Assembly (NCBI GenBank): GCA_041674625.1 | Contig: JBAYVI010000004.1 | Span: 5,057 to 69,056 of the forward strand | Origin: BRH-c32 sp041674625 | Lineage (GTDB): Bacteria > Bacteroidota > Ignavibacteria > Ignavibacteriales > Melioribacteraceae | DNA length: 64,000 nt | Direction of reading: 5' to 3' | Part shown: in pieces, positions 1-7,473 of the stretch | Layout of the letters: each line of letters starts with the position of its first letter | How positions within the stretch are numbered: the first letter of the stretch is position 1 | Position numbers and translations under genes: made by a program | The notes under the pieces: model-generated | Seen by the model: the letters and a program-made list of their open reading frames with translations, nothing else | What the model was told of the DNA's origin: nothing | Databases searched by the model: none

Positions 1-265
1 GTGGTAGGTTAAGGACGTCTAGGAAATCAGACCCTTCTTTTAACCCTGCAATAGAGGCAATATTATTCATTGTAATGATTAATTTATCATTTATAGGGAA
101 ATACACTGGAAGAGAACCAAAGTTACCTGAGAATGTAAATTTAGCCATATTAACACCGTTTAATAAAGCATCAGATATTGATATTATTTGTGCCGTGTAG
201 TCCCCGTCTTGGATGTTTTTATTCACTATCCCGGCAGGAATCTTTTTCTTTCTAATTGTTAACAT
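1..265 (-). CDS. Hypothetical protein, 3' end cut by window edge
   Basis: An open minus-strand frame starts at ATG 265 (MLTIRKKKIPAGIVNKN) and is still open at base 1, so only the first 88 residues are visible. The start overlaps the stop of the upstream gene by 7 nt (ATGTTAA), the tight coupling used throughout this block. The middle is hydrophobic and beta-rich with no motif I recognise. Function unknown. Confidence 0.65.
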   Translation of the reverse strand, partial: MLTIRKKKIPAGIVNKNIQDGDYTAQIISISDALLNGVNMAKFTFSGNFGSLPVYFPINDKLIITMNNIASIAGLKEGSDFLDVLNLP

Positions 266-513
266 TCCACAACCTCCTCCACAAGCTCAGCTATTGATAT
301 TTCGGCAAGTACGTCGGAGAGGGGGCGGAAGTGACGTTTGTGAAAGTGTTGCGTGCCTCCTAATGAATTGTACTCATATCCAATTACATTAAAACTATCA
401 GAATGAAGTCTACTTTGAACTACTCTTACAATTGAGTAATCTGGCGGGTATACAGAAAGATGTACGTTGTAAGCATCTTTTGGCGCACCAGTGTATTTAA
501 ATACCATTTCCAT
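259..513 (-). CDS. Small hypothetical protein (84 aa)
   Basis: This short protein has a histidine-rich patch (GTQHFHKRHFRP) and an acidic C-terminus (ELVEEVVEC). A second in-frame ATG two codons in could be the true start. It overlaps the next gene at its 3' end. I do not recognise a family; it is probably an early or accessory factor, judged only from its position. Confidence 0.65.
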   Translation of the reverse strand: MEMVFKYTGAPKDAYNVHLSVYPPDYSIVRVVQSRLHSDSFNVIGYEYNSLGGTQHFHKRHFRPLSDVLAEISIAELVEEVVEC

Positions 514-555
514 ACTATTCTATTTTATTGAGTTATTAATTACTGGGGGTGGGGG

Positions 556-891
556 TTAAAAATACATTACTCGTTTATACTTAGGCCTTGTTAACACAGA
601 GTGATAAACATGGTGTTTGTAAGTTATTTTAATGTACGTGTCGTTTATTTTTAAAACTTCATAATCTTCACTATCCACTTTTACATAAAGTTCTTTCAAA
701 TAAACTTTATCCATTCCCCATTGACAAATTTCTGTAAGTACCCACATAGCTACCTGAAAATCATCATTCACTTCCTTTAATAACGATTCTTTATCGGCAA
801 TATCTTCTACCCTTTTAATGTTTATTTTGCTGTAATTATTATCAACAAAATCATGTATAAAATCGCAAATTATTTTTTCTGACTTTCTCAT
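556..891 (-). CDS. Hypothetical protein (111 aa)
   Basis: A soluble protein with mixed charge (MRKSEKIICDFIHDFVDNNY) and no membrane segment. Its ATG overlaps an in-frame TGA that the upstream gene would reach if its TAG at 894 were read through (ATGA junction). No family recognised. Confidence 0.7.
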   Translation of the reverse strand: MRKSEKIICDFIHDFVDNNYSKINIKRVEDIADKESLLKEVNDDFQVAMWVLTEICQWGMDKVYLKELYVKVDSEDYEVLKINDTYIKITYKHHVYHSVLTRPKYKRVMYF

Positions 892-893
892 CT

Positions 894-1091
894 CTATTTC
901 TTTTTAATATAATACGTACTATCCTTATTAATTCTTGCTGTAATGCCATTGCACTTAGCTAGGGAGTCAATATACCTATCACGTTCATTACACGCATTCG
1001 ATACGTGGTAAGCGCATTGATCTGACATTATAGCGAACGTTGCAGCTATACCGATTGCGGCACCTGCGCAGAGTAGGGCGAGGGATTTCAT
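894..1091 (-). CDS. Small exported or membrane protein (65 aa)
   Basis: I place the start at ATG 1091 (MKSLALLCAGAAIG), not the upstream ATG at 1118, because 1091 gives an ATGA overlap with the previous gene and begins directly with a signal-like hydrophobic segment (residues 2-21). Three cysteines follow. The stop is TAG; reading through it adds one Arg codon and ends at TGA in a second ATGA overlap. Function unknown. Confidence 0.65.
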   Translation of the reverse strand: MKSLALLCAGAAIGIAATFAIMSDQCAYHVSNACNERDRYIDSLAKCNGITARINKDSTYYIKKK

Positions 1092-1327
1092 TTTATTGTA
1101 AGGGTTAGAAAAACACATATTCCAGTACCCACAAGTAACCCTGCAACAAAACCAAACAATGTCATAGTCCAGTCCTTTGGCGGTTTTTTGCTCACTTCTT
1201 TTTTATAGAAGTCAACCTGCATATTGAGGGAAACAATTTCATTTCTATACTCTGTTAAATCAGAGTTTAGTTGTGAGTGCTTTTCGCTTAGCTTAAAGTA
1301 CTCTACTTCGTAGTCTGGCTGGCTCAT
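1088..1327 (-). CDS. Coiled-coil protein with C-terminal membrane anchor (79 aa)
   Basis: Residues about 8-47 are heptad-like (KLSEKHSQLNSDL) and residues about 54-78 form a hydrophobic segment (FGFVAGLLVGTGICVFL). The shape is a tail-anchored coiled coil. It overlaps both neighbours by ATGA. This topology occurs in lysis or membrane-remodelling proteins, but nothing here proves a role. Confidence 0.7.
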   Translation of the reverse strand: MSQPDYEVEYFKLSEKHSQLNSDLTEYRNEIVSLNMQVDFYKKEVSKKPPKDWTMTLFGFVAGLLVGTGICVFLTLTIK

Positions 1328-1527
1328 GGCTTTACTTTCTTTGATAATCGGTTAAACGTTTTTTCGGATATTTTTACAAATCCTTTTAAATCTGGCGTGT
1401 CTATTGACCTTCTCTTTGAGTTATAAAAGTATATTGGTATTCCCGTGATGGCTATTTCCAAAAATTCCTGACTAAAAATTAACTCACCTGTATTTGAGTT
1501 CTTATAGTAAGTGTATTTGGTTATCAT
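1324..1527 (-). CDS. Small hypothetical protein (67 aa)
   Basis: Basic C-terminus (KTFNRLSKKVKP), no membrane segment, no recognised family. ATGA overlaps on both sides place it in one translationally coupled string with the genes at 1088 and 1524. Confidence 0.65.
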   Translation of the reverse strand: MITKYTYYKNSNTGELIFSQEFLEIAITGIPIYFYNSKRRSIDTPDLKGFVKISEKTFNRLSKKVKP

Positions 1528-1706
1528 AGCTTTACAGTCTCCAATGCTTTAAGTGAATAGATGTTTACTTCTGCTCTTTTGATGTTACGGTCAATTTCTT
1601 CCCGTTCTCGTGTTAACTCGTCAATCTTAGCTGTAACGTTTAATCGGTCAATCTGCAAATCCATTGCGATCTTTTCCTGTTCCTGTATTTGTTGTGTCGT
1701 TGTCAT
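1524..1706 (-). CDS. Short coiled-coil protein (60 aa)
   Basis: Almost the whole chain is charged and helical (KIDELTREREEIDRNIKRAE), as expected for a small dimeric coiled coil. It overlaps the downstream gene by ATGA. An open frame on the opposite strand over the same bases is taken as a shadow because this strand has the operon context. Confidence 0.65.
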   Translation of the reverse strand: MTTTQQIQEQEKIAMDLQIDRLNVTAKIDELTREREEIDRNIKRAEVNIYSLKALETVKL

Positions 1707-1727
1707 GGTGTTTGGTTTAATGCTTGG

Positions 1728-1952
1728 TTACATAGTTGACTGATTGTAGATTTTCTCTAATTCTTTGAAAATAACCATTGTTGTATCTGTCATTTCAGAG
1801 TATTTTGCTTTTGATGGAATGCATGTTTTTATTGATGCAAGACTAGCGTTAAATCTAGCGTACAATTCAAATAGTTCGTTTTTAGATTCTATTGTTATTG
1901 TTAGTTCGACAGGATTAAATTTTTCTGTTTTGCGTGTTGATTTTACTTTCAT
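1728..1952 (-). CDS. Small hypothetical protein (74 aa)
   Basis: Soluble protein with a basic N-terminus (MKVKSTRKTEKF). No family recognised. It is the first gene of the run 894-1952, with a 77-nt gap upstream. Confidence 0.6.
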   Translation of the reverse strand: MKVKSTRKTEKFNPVELTITIESKNELFELYARFNASLASIKTCIPSKAKYSEMTDTTMVIFKELEKIYNQSTM

Positions 1953-2010
1953 GGTTGGTGTGTTATGGGTTAATACTTACTTGGTTAGCTATTAAAATTA
2001 CATTAAACAT

Positions 2011-2039
2011 TCATTTATTCAACGGTCATTTATTCAACG
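2011..2039. repeat. Tandem duplication, 14-bp unit, 15-bp period
   Basis: TCATTTATTCAACG occurs at 2011-2024 and again at 2026-2039. The second copy contains the stop codon of the minus gene at 2030, so the last codons of that gene look like the product of a recent slippage duplication. Confidence 0.85.
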
Positions 2040-2257
2040 CTCACAGCATCCTCCGAAGAGCACCAATGATAAACATCAAAGGCAATCGTGATGCGTCCTT
2101 TTTCGTCAATAAATAAATCGTCACCACTTATAAACTCGCCCTTACGCCAGTTTTCATTTTCGTCTTTAATTTGATACCAAACGGTTTGCCCATCTAAAGG
2201 AAGTGTTAGTCGATTTAATTTTATTTCTGTTACTTTTTTAAATTCTATATGTGCCAT
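2030..2257 (-). CDS. Small hypothetical protein (75 aa)
   Basis: The chain looks like a small beta-barrel or SH3-like fold (DGQTVWYQIKDENENWRKGE, then FDVYHWCS), a layout common in small phage accessory proteins. This is a resemblance only. The 3' end lies in the 15-bp tandem duplication. Confidence 0.65.
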   Translation of the reverse strand: MAHIEFKKVTEIKLNRLTLPLDGQTVWYQIKDENENWRKGEFISGDDLFIDEKGRITIAFDVYHWCSSEDAVSVE

Positions 2258-2269
2258 CTTACTTTATTT

Positions 2270-2635
2270 TTAGTTGTTGTTTAATAATTCAGGGTTAGTG
2301 TGGATAGTTCCTACCTTTTCATACAAAGGAATATTGAAGTTGAAATAATATCCGTCTCTTTTTAATGATATTGACATAGTTATATCATGCCAAACAACTT
2401 CAAAAACTAATCCAGACGGAGCTTTTACAAGATCACCAAAGTATATTTCTTCGCCATTCATGTATTTATAACCGGTGTATTGGCCTACTGATTCGGGTTT
2501 GACTTGCACGTTATAATCTAAGTGAGATGGTTTTTGATCAACTATCGCATGTCTATCATGCCTGCAAACATAATACCCATAAACCCACTCGTTGTTGTCA
2601 ATTCTTTGACCTCTAAATTTTATTATTCTTTCCAT
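2270..2635 (-). CDS. YopX family protein (121 aa)
   Basis: The whole chain fits the YopX family: N-terminal IKFRGQRIDNNEWVYGYY, central SVGQYTGYKYMNGEEIYFGD, and C-terminal YEKVGTIHTNPELL. The length is normal for the family, which is common in phages and prophages and forms a small beta-rich fold of unknown function. The gene sits among other short accessory genes. Confidence 0.9.
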   Translation of the reverse strand: MERIIKFRGQRIDNNEWVYGYYVCRHDRHAIVDQKPSHLDYNVQVKPESVGQYTGYKYMNGEEIYFGDLVKAPSGLVFEVVWHDITMSISLKRDGYYFNFNIPLYEKVGTIHTNPELLNNN

Positions 2636-2761
2636 AATTTCTTTATTTTTTTAGTCTTTGCTCCCTGTTTACTAGCCCTGCTTCTCACAGCCTTAGAATG
2701 CTCTTTACCGTCTTTAGATTGTCTAATACGATAAACATTATAGCAGGGAAGAGGGCGAGCA

Positions 2762-3256
2762 TTATTTAATAAGCTTGATTATTTTGTTTATCATTTCAAG
2801 ATCAACTTTGTATTGTCCGATACACCCTACGTTTACAGATTTAACGTTACTTACTTCCAAAGCTTTCTTAATCTTAAAAATTGAACTTTCAGGATAAAAA
2901 GTGTGATTAATTGTAACGCCTTCAATAGCTGATTTAACTGGGTATTCACCAATCATAAGAGGCTGTTCTTTTATTATGGTAGCCCATTTATCAATATCTC
3001 CATCATAAATAACACCATGCGGTTCTCCATTGGCTCCGACAGCATAAACACAATTAGGATACAACGAGCATAGTGTAATCCCTCTTATAACTTCGTATTG
3101 ATAGTCACTATGAGCAGATTTAAATTTGCATCCTATTGGATATTTTTTAATGGCCTCTTCAAGAAGCGCGGCCATATTTGGTTTACCTTGTTTAAGCGCT
3201 TCAACTTCTTTTTGAATGTCCGCTAATTGTTTTTCTAAATCTTGTAATGTTTTCAT
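2762..3256 (-). CDS. Hypothetical protein with N-terminal coiled coil (164 aa)
   Basis: I chose the internal ATG at 3256 because the protein then begins with a clean coiled coil (MKTLQDLEKQLADIQKEVEA). The alternative ATG at 3310 adds 18 hydrophobic residues. After the coiled coil comes a mixed alpha/beta domain with four cysteines. No family recognised. A 126-nt gap follows before the YopX gene, with an open basic frame that lacks a start codon. Confidence 0.65.
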   Translation of the reverse strand: MKTLQDLEKQLADIQKEVEALKQGKPNMAALLEEAIKKYPIGCKFKSAHSDYQYEVIRGITLCSLYPNCVYAVGANGEPHGVIYDGDIDKWATIIKEQPLMIGEYPVKSAIEGVTINHTFYPESSIFKIKKALEVSNVKSVNVGCIGQYKVDLEMINKIIKLIK

Positions 3257-3361
3257 CTTATTAATTCCAAATAAATACCCATTTGGTAGGGATTGAGTTA
3301 TTAATTTCATTCATTACTATGTCAACGTATCGCAGACGGTAGTGTTTTGATAGGGGTGTTT

Positions 3362-3658
3362 TCATGGGTTGGTTTCTTCGATGCATTGGGTTAGTATTTC
3401 GATACGCTTTTCATAAGAACCCTCATACCCGTATTCAGCAGTTGGAAACCAAAACATCGAAGCTGAATTTGGCCGCTTAGAATTGAACTCTATAAATTGA
3501 CCTTCATGCATTATTTCAATGGGAATATTTAAAGACCTTAAAGCGTCTTCAATGCAAGAGCACATCCAAGTATTTATTTTGTCGTTAAAACGCTGGTTAC
3601 AATTTATTAGCGCTCTTCTATACACGTGATTTCTTTGTTCTTTAGTTAGTTTTTCCAT
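3362..3658 (-). CDS. Hypothetical protein (98 aa)
   Basis: Helical N-terminus (KEQRNHVYRRALINCNQRF) with three cysteines and an aromatic C-terminal half. No motif recognised. It is followed in the transcription direction by a 105-nt gap containing no gene I can support. Confidence 0.65.
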   Translation of the reverse strand: MEKLTKEQRNHVYRRALINCNQRFNDKINTWMCSCIEDALRSLNIPIEIMHEGQFIEFNSKRPNSASMFWFPTAEYGYEGSYEKRIEILTQCIEETNP

Positions 3659-3660
3659 GA

Positions 3661-3825
3661 TTACTTAGTGTTTAAAAATTCGATTAGCTTAGCTGGAATG
3701 TATTTCTTATAGCATTTTATAAGTTTAATCTCAATGCCATTTTCAGTCTCTCTCCAAAAAACTAAACCATCTAATGCTGATTTTGCAACGGCAAACTTTT
3801 CTACTGATGTTGTTATTATTTCCAT
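3661..3825 (-). CDS. Small hypothetical protein (54 aa)
   Basis: Starts ATG 3825 (MEIITTSVEKFAVAKSAL) and ends TAA 3661. It fits between its neighbours with gaps of 2 nt on each side, which supports it despite its length. Charged C-terminus (KCYKKYIPAKLIEF). Function unknown. Confidence 0.65.
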   Translation of the reverse strand: MEIITTSVEKFAVAKSALDGLVFWRETENGIEIKLIKCYKKYIPAKLIEFLNTK

Positions 3826-3827
3826 GA

Positions 3828-4124
3828 TTACACAGTCTTTGCTTTGGTTAGTAGTGATTTGATGCGAGATATAGTACTGTTGCTTGTTCCTGTTTGTCCA
3901 AACCTTCCATTTAGGTATTCTATTTGTAGTTTAGCTTCACTTAACCCATTCACCAACTCCTCCACCAAATAACCGCTCGCTGCTATACGGGCGCTGGCTT
4001 GGGCTTCTGATGGGGTTGTACCATAGCACGTGAACGTTATTTTTCCGTCTACTTTTACTGATGTGTGGTAGTATCCGTTGCCAACTGTTATCACTTTTTC
4101 ACTTATCTCAATTTTCTTTTCCAT
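3828..4124 (-). CDS. Hypothetical protein (98 aa)
   Basis: The N-terminal half looks like a small double-stranded-RNA-binding or swapped beta fold (VITVGNGYYHTSVKVDGKI, then TPSEAQASARIAASGYLVEE); this is a weak resemblance only. The gap upstream (4125-4234) contains an open stretch without a start codon. Confidence 0.65.
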   Translation of the reverse strand: MEKKIEISEKVITVGNGYYHTSVKVDGKITFTCYGTTPSEAQASARIAASGYLVEELVNGLSEAKLQIEYLNGRFGQTGTSNSTISRIKSLLTKAKTV

Positions 4125-4234
4125 TGTTGTAGGGGGTTAATTAGTTTAAAGGCTCTACTTTAAGCTCCAGAGTTTTAGAAGGTTGTTTATTCAGCTCCCA
4201 GTTATTCGGTGGAGCTTATACCGAGGGGGCGGGA

Positions 4235-4504
4235 TTACTTCTTTTCAATGATTATTACCTTATCTAACTTTTGATTATAAGCCGCTTTAAACCCGTCTTT
4301 GTATGCCCTTGAGTAGGTTTCGTTTCTTTCATGAACAACCGGTGCGGCTGCAAGTAAAATGACAGACATAAATAGCCATAAAATGTAATTCACCACAGAA
4401 ACTCCTGAAATAAATCTGTTTTGATATTTTGACAAAGCGGTTGTGATTGACATTGTTATTGCCGATAAAATCAGTATAGCGTATATAAAGTGTATTGTTG
4501 TCAT
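4235..4504 (-). CDS. Small membrane protein with two TM segments (89 aa)
   Basis: Two hydrophobic segments are visible, about residues 4-24 (FIYAILILSAITMSITTAL) and 36-55 (VVNYILWLFMSVILLAAAP), followed by a basic soluble tail (KLDKVIIIEKK). The size and hairpin shape resemble small inner-membrane phage proteins such as holins or superinfection factors, but no family is recognised. Confidence 0.65.
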   Translation of the reverse strand: MTTIHFIYAILILSAITMSITTALSKYQNRFISGVSVVNYILWLFMSVILLAAAPVVHERNETYSRAYKDGFKAAYNQKLDKVIIIEKK

Positions 4505-4506
4505 AA

Positions 4507-4701
4507 TTATTTTTGTTTTAATTCGTTTTCTTTTTTTATTAATGAGTTAATTCGTTTCCACACACTTGCGGTTGGAAGCCCTTCAATCTCTCTTTTTCTA
4601 GCTAATTTTCTACAAGCCGCTATTGCTATTTCGCAATCACTTAAATCCGTACAATCTTCCGCTGTGTAAATTCCGGACATTATATTTGTTCTTGTTGTCA
4701 T
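4507..4701 (-). CDS. Small hypothetical protein (64 aa)
   Basis: Helical, basic C-terminal half (WKRINSLIKKENELKQK). It starts at ATG 4701; a second ATG eight codons in is also possible. It sits 2 nt upstream of the membrane-protein gene. Function unknown. Confidence 0.6.
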   Translation of the reverse strand: MTTRTNIMSGIYTAEDCTDLSDCEIAIAACRKLARKREIEGLPTASVWKRINSLIKKENELKQK

Positions 4702-4771
4702 AACTTCTATTTTTTTTACTGGTTTATATTAAGAGGCTGGTGTTGTGATTATTCTTTATACGTGGTTAAAA

Positions 4772-5053
4772 TTAAATGGGTTGCGTTTTGGCCGCTAAAT
4801 GTGAATTAATTTCACGCTCCAATTCGCTGTTTTTGTCCTCTAATACTTCAATTGTACAGTCATAAAGATAATCAAATAGTTTTCCGGCGGCTGAATCTGT
4901 TAAAAATTCATTGTGCTGGGTATATCCAAAAGCCCAAAGTGTCTTTTTAGCGCGGATTATGTCCTGAATTAGGATAAGCTTTTCGTTGAGCCTGTCTTGT
5001 TTTTCTTCTTCCACACATTGGCGGAGTATTGCTAATATTCTAGGGTTTGTCAT
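4772..5053 (-). CDS. Hypothetical helical protein (93 aa)
   Basis: Predominantly helical and charged (RQCVEEEKQDRLNEKLILIQ). It contains the local AGCCGCC motif (minus strand, 4886-4892) within the Asp-Ser-Ala-Ala-Gly codons. No family recognised. Confidence 0.7.
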   Translation of the reverse strand: MTNPRILAILRQCVEEEKQDRLNEKLILIQDIIRAKKTLWAFGYTQHNEFLTDSAAGKLFDYLYDCTIEVLEDKNSELEREINSHLAAKTQPI

Positions 5054-5064
5054 GGTTACTAGTT

Positions 5065-5178
5065 TTAGTATTGTTTTTTACTGGAGAATAGTTTATCTAT
5101 TGCCCTTTGTTTTTGATATTGGCGGCTGAATATGTATTTAATACGTCTTATTATAGCCTTAATGTGTCCTTTAATCAT
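5065..5178 (-). CDS. Very small basic protein (37 aa)
   Basis: Starts ATG 5178 (MIKGHIKAIIRRIKYIFSRQ), overlapping the previous stop by ATGA, and ends TAA 5065. Strongly basic and amphipathic. The AGCCGCC motif at 5121-5127 is read here as Ser-Arg, a different frame from the genes around it. Function unknown. Confidence 0.55.
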   Translation of the reverse strand: MIKGHIKAIIRRIKYIFSRQYQKQRAIDKLFSSKKQY

Positions 5179-5345
5179 AGTTCGTTAATACTATTTATTT
5201 CTTCCTGAGTGAGGTATGTAATACGTTTACCATAATACAGGGCGGCTAAAATGCTTTCTTTTTGATCTGATTCGGCGGGAAGTCCAAATTGATCGTAATA
5301 TCTGCATGCCAATTCGGCGGTTGTTTCTTGTTTTAATTTGTCCAT
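5175..5345 (-). CDS. Small hypothetical protein (56 aa)
   Basis: Starts ATG 5345 (MDKLKQETTAELACRYYDQF) and ends TGA 5175 in an ATGA overlap with the next gene. The residues LAALYYGKRITYLTQEE look like a small helical domain. It carries AGCCGCC at 5241-5247 and a one-base variant at 5316. Function unknown. Confidence 0.65.
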   Translation of the reverse strand: MDKLKQETTAELACRYYDQFGLPAESDQKESILAALYYGKRITYLTQEEINSINEL

Positions 5346-5366
5346 GATTATATAAGGGTTAAAGGG

Positions 5367-6254
5367 TTAAAGCCAATTTAATTGTTTTGCTACTCTGTTA
5401 ATCTCAGTGAAGGCTATTCTATGGCAACCAATAAGTACAAAGTCTTTGTTTACTTCCTATACTGAGTACTGCATGATTTTTTGTCCGCAATCACCATTTA
5501 AACAGCCGCCAGATTTATTAATTTTAATAAGCCAGTTAAAGAAACGTTTGGCAATTCCTTCAGGAATCTCTACATTTTGGCTAGTTTCAATGCGTTTTTT
5601 GTCGGTATTGTAGCGCAAATAGTCCATTCCATTACGCACATACAGTGAATTAGTTTTAAAATCCCTGAATTTGCGAAGTTCTTTTACGTGTTCTTTCTTT
5701 AGCTCAGCCTGTCTTTTTGCTTCGCGCTATTTAATTGCAGCCTCTTTAATTTCTGCGTATTTTGCAAACTCGTCTTTATTGGACACCGCTAATAAGGCAG
5801 CTAATTCGGATTTTAACTCTTTATAATCAAAACCAATAAAATTGGAATACCTTTCTACCTTGTCGCGCAACTGGTCTAATTGTGTTAGGTATAATTCAGG
5901 CTTTTTAGCTTTTGCCAGTTTTAGCCCGATTTGTTCAGCCTCTTTTATCCAATATTCTAAATTTTCGTATTTGTCCCCGGCTGGATATGGGCAATATATT
6001 AAATTCAAATGATTTGCGGCGCTTCTCACCGTGCTAATATGTTTGGCGGTGGTATTTGAATAAGAACGAGTGGTAAATAAAGTTCCTCTATTTCCATCAA
6101 TGCCTATTGAGTGCATAGCAATACAGAAATGATAGCCATAAGAATATATTTTGTCGTTGTTAAAATACAGATTACCGTTTGATGTTCTGGCCTCGTCTTG
6201 GATTTTATTAGCCCATAAGTGAGCTACATTTTCAGGTGATACTACTTTTTTCAT
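5367..6254 (-). CDS. DUF8033-like protein with two in-frame TAG codons (295 codons)
   Basis: Conventional translation stops at TAG 5727 after 175 residues. The same frame continues past it for 89 codons, meets a second TAG at 5457, and runs 29 codons more to TAA at 5367. No TAA or TGA interrupts it. The N-terminal part (KIYSYGYHF, then FTTRSYSNTTAKHIS) resembles the DUF8033-like proteins of Bacteroidota phages. The last segment (FVLIGCHRIAFTEINRVAKQ) looks like the normal C-terminus of such proteins, so all three pieces appear to be one gene. Either TAG is read as an amino acid (Gln is usual in recoded crAss-like phages) or two CAG-to-TAG type mutations have broken it. Function unknown. Confidence 0.7.
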
Positions 6255-6281
6255 AATGGTTAAGTTTTAAGGTTTATATCT

Positions 6282-6333
6282 CAGATTTGTAAGGAATTAA
6301 TGTTTATTTATTTTGTCACAGATTTGTAAGGAA
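6282..6333 (+). promoter_or_regulatory. Paired dyad element A
   Basis: Two identical 15-mers, CAGATTTGTAAGGAA, lie at 6282-6296 and 6319-6333, 37 bp apart, filling the gap between two minus-strand genes. The core resembles the half-symmetric TTACA-N4-TGTAA dyad found at five other junctions. Its orientation here is opposite to the flanking genes. Confidence 0.65.
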
Positions 6334-6334
6334 G

Positions 6335-6523
6335 TTATTTATATAGCTTTTCAAGCTCATTAATTAAGTTTTCATGAAATTGCCTGATATTGTTTTTAAT
6401 ATTTGCGGGCAAATACATTGAGACATGCGAATATTGATTTATTTTATTTTCTAATTCAGCGCAAAGGCAATTTAATTCTTCTAATGCATTGTGGTTGGCT
6501 TCTTTTATTGGTTTTGCTTTCAT
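6335..6523 (-). CDS. Small helical protein (62 aa)
   Basis: Charged helical protein (NALEELNCLCAELENKINQY). It ends one base before the second copy of dyad pair A. No family recognised. Confidence 0.6.
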   Translation of the reverse strand: MKAKPIKEANHNALEELNCLCAELENKINQYSHVSMYLPANIKNNIRQFHENLINELEKLYK

Positions 6524-6534
6524 GGCTTTTAGTA

Positions 6535-6801
6535 TTATAGATTTGTAATGATTTCTAAATTATATCCTTCGCTTTCCAATTCGGCGGCTAAATCTTTGTA
6601 TTGTTCTGGGGCGGCTATTTCTAATCCTTTTGCGTACCAAATATTGCACGCGTTGTGCTGCCCTACATGAGAATAACAGGTATAAAAATCGCCTTTTGGC
6701 AAGCCTTGTGAATTTTCATGTGCTTCTGTAAATAACGCTAGTATATCGCCATCATCTTCGATTAAGAATATTACTTTAGTTTTATGTTTATCTTTTTTCA
6801 T
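6535..6801 (-). CDS. Hypothetical protein (88 aa)
   Basis: A mixed alpha/beta chain (KTKVIFLIEDDGDILALFTE, then DFYTCYSHVGQHNACN) that looks like a small soluble domain. Similar short proteins are common in Bacteroidota phages, but I cannot name a family. It holds two copies of the AGCCGCC motif (6583-6589 and 6610-6616). Confidence 0.7.
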   Translation of the reverse strand: MKKDKHKTKVIFLIEDDGDILALFTEAHENSQGLPKGDFYTCYSHVGQHNACNIWYAKGLEIAAPEQYKDLAAELESEGYNLEIITNL

Positions 6802-6810
6802 TGTATTTGA

Positions 6811-6990
6811 TTAGTTAAGTGAATAATTAGGGGCAATGGGTGTAAAAATGGCGTGATTCTCGGCGGCTGTCAGTCTATCTATGGTGAGAACGTTGTTTAA
6901 CACTACTTTCATAAGACATTTATGTGTAAATCTTATTCTGGCGGCTAACATTATCTTGTTCTGTTTGCGTTTTAAATCTCTGTAATTCAT
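6811..6990 (-). CDS. Small basic protein (59 aa)
   Basis: Starts ATG 6990 (MNYRDLKRKQNKIMLAARI) in an ATGA overlap with the upstream gene and ends TAA 6811. It carries two AGCCGCC motifs (6862-6868 and 6940-6946), both read as Ala-Ala. Function unknown. Confidence 0.65.
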   Translation of the reverse strand: MNYRDLKRKQNKIMLAARIRFTHKCLMKVVLNNVLTIDRLTAAENHAIFTPIAPNYSLN

Positions 6991-7283
6991 GGGTTTTTAG
7001 ATTTGCGGTTAATAACTCGTGTAGGATATCCTATTAATTTGTATTCTCTTAAATCGTGGGATAATAAGCTCTCTTTCTTACCAATTGGGCTTAATTTGTC
7101 GCTCATTTCTAAATTAGTAAACGAACTATTACACTCGTATTCGCTACAATCTTCCCATCCTTGTCCGTAATTTTGTTGTATTACTCTGCAATAATTGTGT
7201 TTAAGTTGTTTTTTATGTGGCGTTCCGGCGGCTGAATCTAATATTAAGCCTGAATTCGTGAATATTTGAATGTTTCTTTTCAT
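6987..7283 (-). CDS. Hypothetical protein (98 aa)
   Basis: I chose ATG 7283 (MKRNIQIFTNSGLILDSAAG) over a more upstream ATG, whose extra 15 residues overlap the preceding small gene. Basic N-terminal half and two cysteines. The AGCCGCC motif at 7227-7233 falls in the Ser-Ala-Ala codons. Function unknown. Confidence 0.65.
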   Translation of the reverse strand: MKRNIQIFTNSGLILDSAAGTPHKKQLKHNYCRVIQQNYGQGWEDCSEYECNSSFTNLEMSDKLSPIGKKESLLSHDLREYKLIGYPTRVINRKSKNP

Positions 7284-7306
7284 GGTTATAGGTTTTAAAG
7301 GGGTTA

Positions 7307-7423
7307 TTAAGCTAATACAGAGAAGCATATAAATAATGCATCCATACTCATTGTTACTAAAATCGCTTTAACAGCGTGTAATTTTGTGCCTTTCAAGGCT
7401 GGAATTGTCATTAGTGTTATCAT
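7307..7423 (-). CDS. Very small membrane-associated protein (38 aa)
   Basis: Starts ATG 7423 (MITLMTIPALKGTKLHAVKA) and ends TAA 7307. The C-terminal 20 residues are hydrophobic. If the LytTR gene upstream is read through its TAG, it ends exactly at this start in an ATGA overlap. Weakly supported because of its length. Confidence 0.45.
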   Translation of the reverse strand: MITLMTIPALKGTKLHAVKAILVTMSMDALFICFSVLA

Positions 7424-7473
7424 GGTTTTGTGTATTTAATTGATTTGTAAATTTTACGTTTGCTATTCGGCGG

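Noticed and set aside
1561..2116. Plus-strand open frames over the left accessory genes
   Set aside because: They lie exactly opposite well-coupled minus-strand genes and have no gene-like context.
2629..2760. Open basic frame on the minus strand between two genes
   Set aside because: It reads like a small basic protein (RIRQSKDGKEHSKAVRSRA) but has no ATG, GTG or TTG, so I did not annotate it.
4140..4234. Short open stretch on the minus strand (NWELNKQPSKTLELKVEP)
   Set aside because: It is preceded by a TAA and has no start codon; it is too short to support as a gene.
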